Part shown: positions 44,018-52,602 of the stretch, piece after piece
Numbering within the stretch: position 1 is the stretch's first letter
Layout of the letters: each line of letters starts with the position of its first letter
NCBI RefSeq assembly: GCF_003344925.1
Contig: NZ_CP031188.1
Location: forward strand, 2,906,357-2,970,356
Origin: Flavobacterium arcticum
GTDB taxonomy: Bacteria > Bacteroidota > Bacteroidia > Flavobacteriales > Flavobacteriaceae
Direction: 5' to 3'
Length of the DNA: 64,000 bases
Program-made: the position numbers and the translations under genes
The notes under the pieces: model-generated
Seen by the model: the letters and a program-made list of their open reading frames with translations, nothing else
Databases searched by the model: none
Told to the model about the DNA's origin: nothing

Positions 44018-44554
44018 TTATGAAAGATGCTCCAATATAAAAAGAATTCTGTTATCTAGAGTATCTTTTGGAACTTCTATTAATTGATAACCATAACTTT
44101 TATATGTTTCTTGCAAATGAGTAGCAATCAATTCTGCTTGCTCATAGCTTTCATAACGAGCTTCATCGGCGGTATATATTTCGCGCCAAGGCGGTAAAAA
44201 GAATATTTTAGTATATCTATATTCTTTACAAACATCATCAAAAAAAGACGGATAAGCATCGCCAATGTAATGCATATAAGCCAAAACATCGGGCAACCCT
44301 CTATCTATAAATACGATATCACTTTCATCATTAACAGCAGAGGTATACTGCTTTTTTCTACCTTCGAGTAGAAGTTCACTAAAAAGCAACGGCTTTTCTA
44401 AAAACAGTTGTTCTATACCTTGTTTACGCGCCTCGAGGGTAACTTCACGTGAAATTTCAGGATAGCAAGTATGTCCTTTTTTTTCAAGATACTCTATAAG
44501 ACTCGTTTTCCCAGAGCCTGGTCCGCCAATTATTATTATTATTTCTTTAGCCAC
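44018..44554 (-). CDS. P-loop ATPase/kinase-like protein (AAA_28 type)
   Basis: A 178-residue protein starting with GTG. Walker A is GGPGSGKTS (9-17), there is a possible Walker B IVFIDRGLPD, and an R-rich lid region follows (LPPWREIYTADEARYES). This is the AAA_28 or nucleoside-kinase-like group of small P-loop proteins; substrates are unknown. It starts an operon with recQ and fmt. ATG alternatives in frame would cut off the P-loop, so the GTG start is well supported. Confidence 0.82.
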   Translation of the reverse strand: MAKEIIIIIGGPGSGKTSLIEYLEKKGHTCYPEISREVTLEARKQGIEQLFLEKPLLFSELLLEGRKKQYTSAVNDESDIVFIDRGLPDVLAYMHYIGDAYPSFFDDVCKEYRYTKIFFLPPWREIYTADEARYESYEQAELIATHLQETYKSYGYQLIEVPKDTLDNRILFILEHLS

Positions 44555-44819
44555 AATTTTTATATAAGGAGCAAATTTACTTAAACCTATTTTATAATAA
44601 AAGTGTTATATACAATAGAATAAATATGGAATAAAATCATTCAATTTTTTTATACCTATATGCATCATAGACGTTAGGCTATAGTAATTTTAAAAACTAC
44701 ACTTTAAATATATATCTAATACCTAATCAAACACTTATACACAAAACAAATAACAATTCATTTATTAATTGTTAACCTAAAAAAAATATACAAATATTTT
44801 TTTATACTAAATATATACA

Positions 44820-44827
44820 TATATTTG
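44820..44827 (+). promoter_or_regulatory. Candidate -7 element for the small secreted protein gene
   Basis: TATATTTG, 22 bp before the ATG at 44850, at the end of a 295-bp AT-rich gap (44555-44849) in which nothing else was recognised. Confidence 0.45.
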
Positions 44828-44849
44828 TTTTAGAAATAAACCCAAAAGT

Positions 44850-45089
44850 ATGAGAAAGTTATTTTTAAATTTGTATGTTTTTATTTTCCTAATAGCAAGT
44901 GATTATACCTTGTTTGCTCAACCAAGTGATCAGGATGGTACTGGTGACGGAGATGGTGGTGTAGAAGATGGTGGTGACCCTGTAGCACCAATTAACGGTA
45001 AAATTATAGTACTAGCAATTGTAGCTATTAGTTTTGCTTATTATTACTTTTCGAAAAGAAGAGAAGAAAAACAACTTACTTCAAACTAA
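44850..45089 (+). CDS. Small protein with signal peptide, Asp/Gly-rich linker and C-terminal membrane helix
   Basis: The 79-residue protein has a signal peptide (about 1-24, ending LFAQ), then an acidic Asp/Gly-rich stretch (residues 26-45), a membrane helix (about 50-66) and a basic end FSKRREEKQ. The topology would place the acidic linker outside the inner membrane and the basic tail inside. It is not recognised as a known family. The acidic repeats may bind calcium or only act as a spacer. It is single and closed by a long palindromic terminator. Confidence 0.7.
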   Translation: MRKLFLNLYVFIFLIASDYTLFAQPSDQDGTGDGDGGVEDGGDPVAPINGKIIVLAIVAISFAYYYFSKRREEKQLTSN

Positions 45090-45101
45090 TTTCTATAATT
45101 G

Positions 45102-45159
45102 AAGCTATAAGTACTAAAAAAAGGGTTTTATAAAACCCTTTTTTTAGTACTTATAGCTT
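45102..45159. terminator. 58-bp perfect palindrome acting as bidirectional terminator
   Basis: Positions 45102-45130 are the exact reverse complement of 45131-45159, with no spacer. The core AAAGGGTTTTATAAAACCC is flanked by A and T runs and outer arms ending in AAGCTATAAGTACT. It separates two convergent small genes. Confidence 0.9.
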
Positions 45160-45172
45160 AGTATTCGATTTT

Positions 45173-45472
45173 TTAATCTGCAAATCGTTCAAGAATACTA
45201 TACTCATTACTCAACTCAATGTAGTAACAACCATTAGGCACCTCTACATCCAATTCGGATATTTCATATTCTGAATAACCTCTTTGTTTCAACTCTTTAC
45301 TAGTATTCATAATTGCGGGCTCATCGCCTACATAATACAAATCATCATCAGAGTGAATAATTTCAGATATAGTACCTGAAATACCATAATCCATAGCGTT
45401 ATAGTGCAACTCTTTTTCAAGCTCATCATCAGATAGCTTGTTTACCCAAGATTTAAGATCTTTTAATTTCAT
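45173..45472 (-). CDS. Hypothetical acidic cytoplasmic protein
   Basis: A 99-residue protein without signal or membrane segment. It starts MKLKDLKSWVNKLSDDELEKEL, a helical part, and continues with a mixed alpha/beta part ending VPNGCYYIELSNEYSILERF. It is acidic, with about 24 Asp/Glu. I recognise no family. The gene is single, with the palindromic terminator just behind its stop. Confidence 0.65.
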   Translation of the reverse strand: MKLKDLKSWVNKLSDDELEKELHYNAMDYGISGTISEIIHSDDDLYYVGDEPAIMNTSKELKQRGYSEYEISELDVEVPNGCYYIELSNEYSILERFAD

Positions 45473-45719
45473 TAGCTAATAAAGTTAATTTTTAGGGAGC
45501 GGGGGCTCATTAAAATAATGCTGCAAATATAATTAATATAATAGTAATCTAATACAATATTAAAACAAATCTGCACAACAAAAAACAGTAACATTCAGAT
45601 TGTGAGTATATAGTATTTTTTTAAATCAAAAAAACCAACATCTAATTAAAACACTATACTAGAACCAAACCCTTGCTTAATTCATTACGGCATAAATTTT
45701 GATTAAAAAATATTCAATT

Positions 45720-46031
45720 ATGAATATGAAAAAAATTGACTACAAACATATTGCCTTCCATACTATAGTTGCTTTTTATTTCATCTGGTTTATTATTTTT
45801 GTCATTCTAAATAGTATGGCATTAATAAACGCTTTTGGAGTAATTAATACTATCCTAAACAATATATTAACTACACTTATTTTATTAAACTTTTTTATGG
45901 GTGTAGCTCTTTTCTTTGTATTCAAATTATTTCAGAACAAATCAGTATTAGATAAAATTATACGATATAGCTTTATTATTGCATCTGTCCTATCTATAAT
46001 TACCATTTTAACCCTAAAGTTTAAAACATAA
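45720..46031 (+). CDS. Hypothetical small membrane protein
   Basis: The likely start is the ATG at 45720 (103 residues) or the next ATG at 45726; a TTG 21 bases earlier is less likely. Three membrane segments are predicted (about 12-33, 41-67 and 78-98), with few charges between them. No family is recognised. About 250 bp of AT-rich sequence precede it, in which no other gene is seen. Confidence 0.6.
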   Translation: MNMKKIDYKHIAFHTIVAFYFIWFIIFVILNSMALINAFGVINTILNNILTTLILLNFFMGVALFFVFKLFQNKSVLDKIIRYSFIIASVLSIITILTLKFKT

Positions 46032-46186
46032 TAAAATCGTCAATTACAGTTACAAATTATAAAAATAATAAACAGCAATAAACTTAAATTATAAAGTGAC
46101 ATCTTTAATAAATAGCAGCACGACTTATTTTTTTCAGTAAAAATAGTATGCTAATTGGTTTTTTAGGGAAGTTACTATGTAAAGCG

Positions 46187-46194
46187 TATATTTG
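46187..46194 (+). promoter_or_regulatory. Candidate -7 element for the DUF493-murA operon
   Basis: TATATTTG, 18 bp before the ATG at 46213, which implies a very short leader of about 12 bases. Confidence 0.5.
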
Positions 46195-46212
46195 CCTATA
46201 ATTTACTTATAC

Positions 46213-46497
46213 ATGGACAACAAAAGTGAAGAATTTTACAAAAGGCTAAAACAAGAATTATCAGATTCAACAATTTGGCCATCAGAATATTTATTTAAAT
46301 TTATCGTTCCAACAAATCCTGAAAAGATATTAAAAGTAGAGAATACTTTTAACGGAATGGGAGCTGTTATAAAAACTACTAAATCTAAAAACGAAAAATA
46401 TACCAGTATCTCTATAAATGTAAAAATGGTAAGCGCACAATCTGTAATAGATAAGTATATAGAACTTTCAGAGATTGAAGGTATAATCTCACTATAA
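46213..46497 (+). CDS. DUF493 (YbeD-like) family protein
   Basis: The ATG at 46213 gives 94 residues; the longer frame starts from TTG within the promoter. The family pattern is visible: FYKRLKQELSDSTIWPSEYLFKFIVP, then SKNEKYTSISINVKMVSAQSVIDKYIELSEIEGIISL. DUF493 proteins are small ACT-like regulatory-fold proteins; E. coli YbeD lies by lipoate genes. It leads an operon with DUF4290 and murA. Confidence 0.85.
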   Translation: MDNKSEEFYKRLKQELSDSTIWPSEYLFKFIVPTNPEKILKVENTFNGMGAVIKTTKSKNEKYTSISINVKMVSAQSVIDKYIELSEIEGIISL

Positions 46498-46514
46498 TTT
46501 TTTCAAAAACTAAT

Positions 46515-47213
46515 ATGCAATATACACCGGAAGAAGCAGTAAACTCATTAGAGTATAATTCCGAAAGGACTCACTTAATAATACCCGAGTATGGAAGGCA
46601 CTTGCAAAAACTAATTGACCAAGCCGCGGCCATAGAGGACAAAGAAGAACGAAACAAAGCTGCAAAATATATAATATCAGTAATGGGTAACCTCAACCCT
46701 CATCTACGCGATGTACCTGATTTTCAGCACAAACTTTGGGATCAAATATTTATAATGTCTGACTTCAATCTGGATGTAGATTCACCCTACCCTATTCCTT
46801 CTAAAGAAATGTTAGAAGAAAAGCCTGAAAGGCTTGCCTACCCTCAAAATTTCCCTAAGTATCGTTTTTATGGCAACAATATTAAATACATGATAGATGT
46901 AGCCAATAAATGGGAAGACGGAGAGCTTAAAAACGCACTTATTATGGTTATAGCTAACCATATGAAAAAATCATTTTTAAGCTGGAACAAAGACACTGTT
47001 AAAGATGATGTTATCTTTCAACATCTGTTAGAATTATCAGGAGGAAAAATAGATCTTTTAAAAAGCGAAGAAGAGCTTTCTACCTCTTCTGATTTAATGA
47101 AGGTAAATAAAAAGCTAAGTAATAAAACACAGTTTGGCACTATAAAACCTAAATCTCATCGATCTAACTCTGGTGGAAAAAATAACCAAAATAATAAAAA
47201 CAGAAAATCCTAA
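46515..47213 (+). CDS. DUF4290 family protein
   Basis: A 232-residue protein of a family confined largely to Bacteroidota. It starts TPEEAVNSLEYNSERTHL, has EYGRHLQKLIDQA, then ISVMGNLNPHLRDVPDFQHKLWDQIF, and MIVIANHMKKSFLSWNKD-like sequence. The last 35 residues are basic, rich in Ser, Asn and Gly, and probably disordered. It is usually encoded just before murA, as here (14-bp gap), so a role tied to peptidoglycan synthesis or its control has been guessed; no activity is known. Confidence 0.88.
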   Translation: MQYTPEEAVNSLEYNSERTHLIIPEYGRHLQKLIDQAAAIEDKEERNKAAKYIISVMGNLNPHLRDVPDFQHKLWDQIFIMSDFNLDVDSPYPIPSKEMLEEKPERLAYPQNFPKYRFYGNNIKYMIDVANKWEDGELKNALIMVIANHMKKSFLSWNKDTVKDDVIFQHLLELSGGKIDLLKSEEELSTSSDLMKVNKKLSNKTQFGTIKPKSHRSNSGGKNNQNNKNRKS

Positions 47214-47227
47214 TTCTTTAAAACAAC

Positions 47228-48538
47228 ATGGGAACATTTAAAATTGAAGGAGGGCTACAGCTACATGGCGAAATTACACCGCAGGGAGCAAAAAATGAAG
47301 CATTACAGGTATTATGTGCTGTATTACTAACTCCTGAGAAAGTAACTATAACCAATATACCCGATATAATTGATGTTAATAAGCTTATAGCATTACTAAG
47401 TAACCTTGGTGTAAAAGTAGAAAAACTGGCACACGGTTCTTATACTTTTCAAGCCAAAGATGTTAATATAAAACATCTTGAATCAGAGGCTTTTAAAGAA
47501 GAAGGTAAAGCATTGAGAGGTTCTATTATGTTGGTTGGTCCCTTACTTGCACGTTTTGGTAAAGGGTATATCCCTAAGCCTGGAGGCGACAAAATTGGGC
47601 GAAGAAGACTAGACACACACTTTGAAGGATTTATAAATCTAGGTGCTACATTCCGTTATAATAAAGAAGATTCTTTTTACGGAGTAGAAGCTGAAAGACT
47701 TAAGGGTACTTATATGCTTCTAGACGAAGCATCTGTTACAGGAACTGCTAACATTGTTATGGCTGCTGTACTTGCCGAAGGTAAAACTTCTATATATAAT
47801 GCTGCTTGTGAGCCTTACTTGCAACAATTATGCAAAATGCTTAACAGCATGGGAGCTAAAATTACAGGTATAGGTTCTAATCTATTACATATAGAAGGTG
47901 TAGAAAAGCTTGGTGGTTGCGAGCACAGAATATTACCTGATATGATTGAAATAGGTAGCTGGATAGGTCTTGCTGCCATGACCCAGAGTGAAATAACTAT
48001 TAAAAATGTAAGTTGGGATAACCTTGGTGTTATACCAAATACATTTAGAAAATTAGGGATTACACTAGAACGTAGAGGCGATGATATATTTATCCCTAAA
48101 CATCCTGACGGTTATGAAATACAAAATTATATAGATGGTTCTATACTTACTATATCCGATGCACCTTGGCCTGGTTTTACTCCTGATCTTTTGAGCATTA
48201 TATTAGTAATAGCCACACAAGCAAGAGGAAGTGTCCTGATACATCAAAAAATGTTTGAAAGTCGCCTTTTCTTTACAGATAGGCTGATAGATATGGGAGC
48301 AAAAATTATATTATGCGACCCACACAGAGCAACTGTAATAGGTCATGATTTTAAATCACAACTAAAAGGTGTTAAAATGTCCTCGCCAGATATACGTGCA
48401 GGAGTTTCGCTACTCATAGCAGCACTTTCGGCTAAAGGAACAAGTATTATACAAAACAGTGAACAAATAGACAGAGGGTACGAAAGAATTGATGAAAGAC
48501 TTAAAGCTCTTGGTGCTAAAATTGAAAGAATAGATTAA
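47228..48538 (+). CDS. murA: UDP-N-acetylglucosamine 1-carboxyvinyltransferase (Asp-type active site)
   Basis: MurA starts peptidoglycan synthesis by moving enolpyruvate from PEP to UDP-GlcNAc. The 436-residue protein has GAKNEALQVLCAVLL with Lys22, LLARFGKGYIPKPGGDKIG, and PDMIEIGSWIG later. The loop position that is Cys115 in E. coli (PGGC) is Asp121 here (PGGD). Enzymes with Asp there remain active but are not alkylated by fosfomycin. It is the last gene of the DUF493-DUF4290-murA operon and is followed by a terminator. Confidence 0.96.
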   Translation: MGTFKIEGGLQLHGEITPQGAKNEALQVLCAVLLTPEKVTITNIPDIIDVNKLIALLSNLGVKVEKLAHGSYTFQAKDVNIKHLESEAFKEEGKALRGSIMLVGPLLARFGKGYIPKPGGDKIGRRRLDTHFEGFINLGATFRYNKEDSFYGVEAERLKGTYMLLDEASVTGTANIVMAAVLAEGKTSIYNAACEPYLQQLCKMLNSMGAKITGIGSNLLHIEGVEKLGGCEHRILPDMIEIGSWIGLAAMTQSEITIKNVSWDNLGVIPNTFRKLGITLERRGDDIFIPKHPDGYEIQNYIDGSILTISDAPWPGFTPDLLSIILVIATQARGSVLIHQKMFESRLFFTDRLIDMGAKIILCDPHRATVIGHDFKSQLKGVKMSSPDIRAGVSLLIAALSAKGTSIIQNSEQIDRGYERIDERLKALGAKIERID

Positions 48539-48557
48539 TATACTATTTCATATAAAT

Positions 48558-48592
48558 AAAAAAAGGATGCTATATATCAGCATCCTTTTTTA
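48558..48592. terminator. Terminator between murA and the DUF5686 gene
   Basis: GGATGCT/AGCATCC arms around a seven-base loop with A and T runs on both sides, so it can serve both convergent genes. Confidence 0.85.
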
Positions 48593-48616
48593 TTATATAA
48601 TACTATTTAACATACA

Positions 48617-51094
48617 TTAAAGTATATCTAAAAATTTAAGTCCGAAAATAACACCATCAGTCTGGAAACCATTTTGATAAGAACGAACATAATCAATACG
48701 CAACATTTTAAATTTGCCAAAACCTACATTATCAAAACCTGCAGTAAACTCACTATATGGTTTATAATCCGGTGTCGAAATTTGGTGATATCCCACTACA
48801 AGATTCCATTGCAATTTATTTAATAACGGAATTTTGTTCATTATATATCCTTTAAAGTTATGCTCTGCGTGTAGCTCCATATATTCATCATTAGTACTAT
48901 GACTATAATAAGGTAGTAAATTAAAAACATTCAAATAGCTTTGTCCGCCTCCCACATGAGTTTGGTTACCATTAAAATGTTTATAGTCGATAAATGCTAT
49001 ATTATCAGCATTAAAAAACTTACCTCCTTTTATATTAATGCCAAAATTACCTTTATTACCTAACGTTGTGTTATAAGTAACACGCCCAGCAACAAAATCA
49101 TACTCATAATTACTTTCGCTACCCGCAAAACCTTTTTCATACATTACCGAAAATGAAGGATAGTTGCGACTGCTTATAGGTATTTTACCATCAGGACGGG
49201 TTATATATTTTTGACCAAATCTCATATTCGCCACAATACTTGCTTTCATTAAATGATGTTTCTCAAAAGTAGGTACGTCTACCTCTGGCGCTAATGGATT
49301 ATTAGAAGTGTAACTGTCACTATCTTTTATTAAAACATAATCAGTATGATTCGTTAAGGCTCTTCTTCTAGTATACTCTGTAGTAGCCAGTACATTTAGC
49401 CCTGTAATTATCTCCTGTTGGTATTGTGCTTTAGCAAAAGTATTATCATACAGCTTCATGTAGTTGTCCTTAAAAAACAATGTACTAACCGTATTTATAA
49501 ATTTACTTATAGGTTTTGCTTCATTATATTGTTCAGCTACATTACCTCCTGTTAAATAAAGAGTAGCATTATTAGTCCTATTAAAGCGATGAGTAAAACG
49601 CCCTAAAACACGTAGTCTATCTTCGGCTAAACCATACTCAAAATTTGTACCTAAGTAGGTTGACTTCCCTGTATCTTCATCATACTTCGTAAAAGAAAGG
49701 TTTGTATTAAGGTTCCATCCTTGTACAGTATTAAAGCCAATATTAGAAAGACCTAATAAACCATCGTAGCTTATACGCCATTTTTTAAATGAATTGCGAT
49801 AGGTATAACCCGATAGAATATCGAACACACCAAACTTATTATTCTTTTGATCTGTAGAATCAAGATAGGTTTGCGAGGTGTGCAGTGTTTGTATGCTATC
49901 TTTCTTTACATAGTCAACAACTTCTTCTTCTGTAAGCGGTACAGGTCGCATTTCATTCCAATATATGGAATCTTTTTTATTAGAGTCTTTCTCTATATAC
50001 ACAACCTCTTTACCAAAAGTGCCTTTATCAAAACTATCATGAAATACATAGTTAGTATATACATGAGTAAACTTGCCTGTAAAGGTTATACCAAATAACC
50101 CTGCTTTAAAATCTAGTGTTTGCGAATTTTTAGCCCATATTCTATTTTTAGTATTGTAACTAAAGTTTTGTTTTAAGTTTAGAGTTTCCATTATAGGTTG
50201 CTGTACTCTATATCCTTTTATATCAAAATCTACAGCCGAAATAGCCCAACTATCTTCTACGATATAAATATAACCTTCAACTACAGGTTCTTTATCTCGG
50301 CGCGGTATTACTTTTATTTTATTTATCTGCGTTTCGTTTTCGTCAAAAAAACTACCTTCAAAAGAAAACTTATAATAATTAAAAGCGTTATCTGCTAAGG
50401 GCGACACCATATTGATACCAAACTTTACATAATTATCATAAAAATTATAAGAAGTACCTAATGCGGTGTTATAACTAAAACCATTATCATTACCGCTTAT
50501 TTTAGAAGCAATTATACGCTCTTTAAGATTATTAGGTTGCTCAAATGTAATTTTAGATACCGTTTCTGATAGGTATATAATACCACTTCCTGTACTATCT
50601 AGCATACTTTCCTCTTCATCTTCTACCTTTATGCCCATTATCTTTTTAGGAACATCCTTTACTCTAAAAATACCTTTAGAGTAAAAGTCAGCTTCAAACC
50701 GTCCTGTTTTAGCAGAGTTTTCTTTCTTATTAGCAATAGCACTTCTAATTATAGCAATGGCAGGATTTTCTTTATTAGAAATCACCACTTCATCTAGCTG
50801 ATATGTTTCATCTTGCAAAGTAATATTAAGCAAGTACGGAAAAGTTTTTATATCAATACTCTTTCTCTTAGTTTTATAACCTATAGACTGAAAAAGCAGT
50901 GTATAATTACCTGTTTTTTTTATATTTAGCTCATACTCCCCATTTTCGTTAGCAGTAGTACCAGTATAGGTGTCTTCTACTGTTATACTTACAAAAGGTA
51001 TAGATTGACCATCGGAAGAGGTTACTTTACCTTTAATTTGTGAATGTACTGTAACTCCCAGCAACAGTAATAATACGGTAATAACTTTATGCAT
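48617..51094 (-). CDS. DUF5686 outer-membrane protein with carboxypeptidase-like regulatory domain
   Basis: An 825-residue protein. The signal peptide (about 1-18) is followed by a CarboxypepD_reg-like beta-sandwich (KGKVTSSDGQSIPFVSITVEDT, then GNYTLLFQSIGYKTKRKSI, about 20-105). A long DUF5686 region with barrel-like amphipathic strands fills the rest, ending GVIFGLKFLDIL. The family is a Bacteroidota outer-membrane type with no known role; the sandwich domain is shared with TonB-dependent receptors. There is no plug domain, so it is not a TonB receptor itself. It is monocistronic. Confidence 0.87.
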   Translation of the reverse strand: MHKVITVLLLLLGVTVHSQIKGKVTSSDGQSIPFVSITVEDTYTGTTANENGEYELNIKKTGNYTLLFQSIGYKTKRKSIDIKTFPYLLNITLQDETYQLDEVVISNKENPAIAIIRSAIANKKENSAKTGRFEADFYSKGIFRVKDVPKKIMGIKVEDEEESMLDSTGSGIIYLSETVSKITFEQPNNLKERIIASKISGNDNGFSYNTALGTSYNFYDNYVKFGINMVSPLADNAFNYYKFSFEGSFFDENETQINKIKVIPRRDKEPVVEGYIYIVEDSWAISAVDFDIKGYRVQQPIMETLNLKQNFSYNTKNRIWAKNSQTLDFKAGLFGITFTGKFTHVYTNYVFHDSFDKGTFGKEVVYIEKDSNKKDSIYWNEMRPVPLTEEEVVDYVKKDSIQTLHTSQTYLDSTDQKNNKFGVFDILSGYTYRNSFKKWRISYDGLLGLSNIGFNTVQGWNLNTNLSFTKYDEDTGKSTYLGTNFEYGLAEDRLRVLGRFTHRFNRTNNATLYLTGGNVAEQYNEAKPISKFINTVSTLFFKDNYMKLYDNTFAKAQYQQEIITGLNVLATTEYTRRRALTNHTDYVLIKDSDSYTSNNPLAPEVDVPTFEKHHLMKASIVANMRFGQKYITRPDGKIPISSRNYPSFSVMYEKGFAGSESNYEYDFVAGRVTYNTTLGNKGNFGINIKGGKFFNADNIAFIDYKHFNGNQTHVGGGQSYLNVFNLLPYYSHSTNDEYMELHAEHNFKGYIMNKIPLLNKLQWNLVVGYHQISTPDYKPYSEFTAGFDNVGFGKFKMLRIDYVRSYQNGFQTDGVIFGLKFLDIL

Positions 51095-51242
51095 TTATAT
51101 ATTGTTAAGTATTGGTTATTGTAGGTATAGACGAAGTAAGTTAACAAAAGGTTGTATCACTTTCTAGGTTAGAACGTAATTTATAACTTCTTCTTACAAG
51201 AAAAAACAAATTATTATATTTAAATCCTCTAAAACACCAATT

Positions 51243-51443
51243 ATGGGCGATTTCATTTTCGAAATAATAATCGAAGTCTTAATAACTACAGTAGTATATC
51301 CTGGTGCACTTTTACATTGGCTTATCTTAAAAAAGAAAACTTCATTTAAAAATATTGTAAAAAAGCATAAGAACATTAACATCCTGTTGTCACTATTACT
51401 GTATGCTTGTTTTGGCTATATCATATACCAAATTATACAATAA
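51243..51443 (+). CDS. Hypothetical small membrane protein
   Basis: A 66-residue protein with two hydrophobic segments (about 3-28 and 46-65) linked by a basic stretch (KKKTSFKNIVKKHKN). No family is recognised. The real ATG, the membrane pattern and its position just before the NYN gene support it as a gene. The start of the NYN gene's promoter lies just after its stop. Confidence 0.6.
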   Translation: MGDFIFEIIIEVLITTVVYPGALLHWLILKKKTSFKNIVKKHKNINILLSLLLYACFGYIIYQIIQ

Positions 51444-51450
51444 ATGAACA

Positions 51451-51478
51451 TTGTTACCACAGATTTATCTTATCTTTG
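51451..51478 (+). promoter_or_regulatory. NYN-LOTUS gene promoter
   Basis: TTG (51451-51453) and TATCTTTG (51471-51478), separated by 17 bp, 15 bp before the ATG at 51494. The leader would be about 9 bases. Confidence 0.65.
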
Positions 51479-51493
51479 AGTAAACAATTTGCA

Positions 51494-52273
51494 ATGAATA
51501 CAATACAAAACTTAAAACTTGCAGTGCTTATAGATGCCGAAAATGTGCCTTATGCTAACATAAAAGGTATGTTTGAAGAAATCACAAAATATGGTACACC
51601 TACCACCAAACGTATATATACCGACTGGACAAGCCCCAGGGTATCAAACTGGAAAAAAGTACTATTAGAAAACGCTATTACCCCAATACAACAATACAGC
51701 TATACTAAAGGAAAAAATGCTACAGATAGTGCCATGATAATTGATGCTATGGATATACTCTACTCTGGTAAAGTAGATGGTTTTTGCATAGTATCTAGCG
51801 ATAGCGATTTTACGCGACTAGCAACTCGACTGCGTGAAGCAGGCATGAAAGTAATAGGTATAGGCGAAAAGAAAACTCCTATCCCTTTTATAACGGCTTG
51901 TGATAAATTTATATATTTCGAAATTCTAGAAAAAGAAGATAACAGTACAAATAATGTTACTCCGAAAAAGGCTACTAGCGACAATAATGAAGAAAAAGTA
52001 CTTGCAAAACCAAAAGAGAGTCTTAGCAAAATTGATAAACGTTTAGTGAGTCTTATACGCAATAGTGTTAACGATCTTGGTGACGAGGATGGTTGGGCAT
52101 TTCTAGGTGATCTAGGCAACATCATCTTGAAAAAGCAGCCTGATTTTGATCCGCGTAACTACGGATTTTCAAAAATGCTTCCGCTTATAAAAAGCTTAGA
52201 CAGTTTTATAGTAGATGAAAGAGAAACAGGAAAGGCTAACATTAAGCATGTTTATGTAAAAAACAGGCACTAA
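51494..52273 (+). CDS. NYN-domain nuclease-like protein with OST-HTH/LOTUS domain (LabA-type)
   Basis: The start is the ATG at 51494 (259 residues); an upstream in-frame extension overlaps the previous gene and lacks homology. The N-terminal NYN (PIN-like) domain shows LKLAVLIDAENVPYANI, the acidic ATDSAMIIDAMD and VSSDSDFTRLA, which together form a metal site for RNA cleavage. A linker (about 155-180) leads to a LOTUS/OST-HTH domain (LVSLIRNSVNDLGDEDGWAFLGDLGNIILKKQPDFDPRNYGFSKM). This pairing is found in many bacteria and is taken to act on RNA. It starts a row of four plus-strand genes. Confidence 0.9.
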   Translation: MNTIQNLKLAVLIDAENVPYANIKGMFEEITKYGTPTTKRIYTDWTSPRVSNWKKVLLENAITPIQQYSYTKGKNATDSAMIIDAMDILYSGKVDGFCIVSSDSDFTRLATRLREAGMKVIGIGEKKTPIPFITACDKFIYFEILEKEDNSTNNVTPKKATSDNNEEKVLAKPKESLSKIDKRLVSLIRNSVNDLGDEDGWAFLGDLGNIILKKQPDFDPRNYGFSKMLPLIKSLDSFIVDERETGKANIKHVYVKNRH

Positions 52274-52281
52274 TAATAGGC

Positions 52282-52554
52282 ATGAAAAAGATTAATGAGG
52301 CGCTGCTGCGTAAAGAAAGTACAATAAATAAAGTGCAGTATGACAAAGAGTGGTTTTATGCCATTAAAGATATGGCAGATTATTTGAACGAAGACCTTAA
52401 AGGAGTAGATTTTATACACCTACCAATGCTTATAGACGGGATTATTTTTACTGTAAAATGTGCAACTTGGGAGGACATTCAGTGCATTTTACATAAAGAA
52501 CCATTACAAGACTTTGAAGATAGTAGGCTTAAAAAAATCAATTTGCAAAGTTAA
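52282..52554 (+). CDS. Small protein with weak BRO-N/antirepressor-like resemblance
   Basis: A 90-residue protein beginning 8 bp after the NYN gene. The stretch QYDKEWFYAIKDMADYLNED followed by IHLPMLIDG and KCATWEDIQCIL recalls the N-terminal domain of BRO-type phage antirepressors and Bacteroidota relatives (W-F-x-x-x-D, then a changed TDCAT-like end). The match is partial and by eye only. It is probably cotranscribed with the NYN gene. The function is not known. Confidence 0.6.
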   Translation: MKKINEALLRKESTINKVQYDKEWFYAIKDMADYLNEDLKGVDFIHLPMLIDGIIFTVKCATWEDIQCILHKEPLQDFEDSRLKKINLQS

Positions 52555-52602
52555 CAAATAACCTCATTTTTTTATTGGAATACTATTTGCTAATCATATA
52601 AT

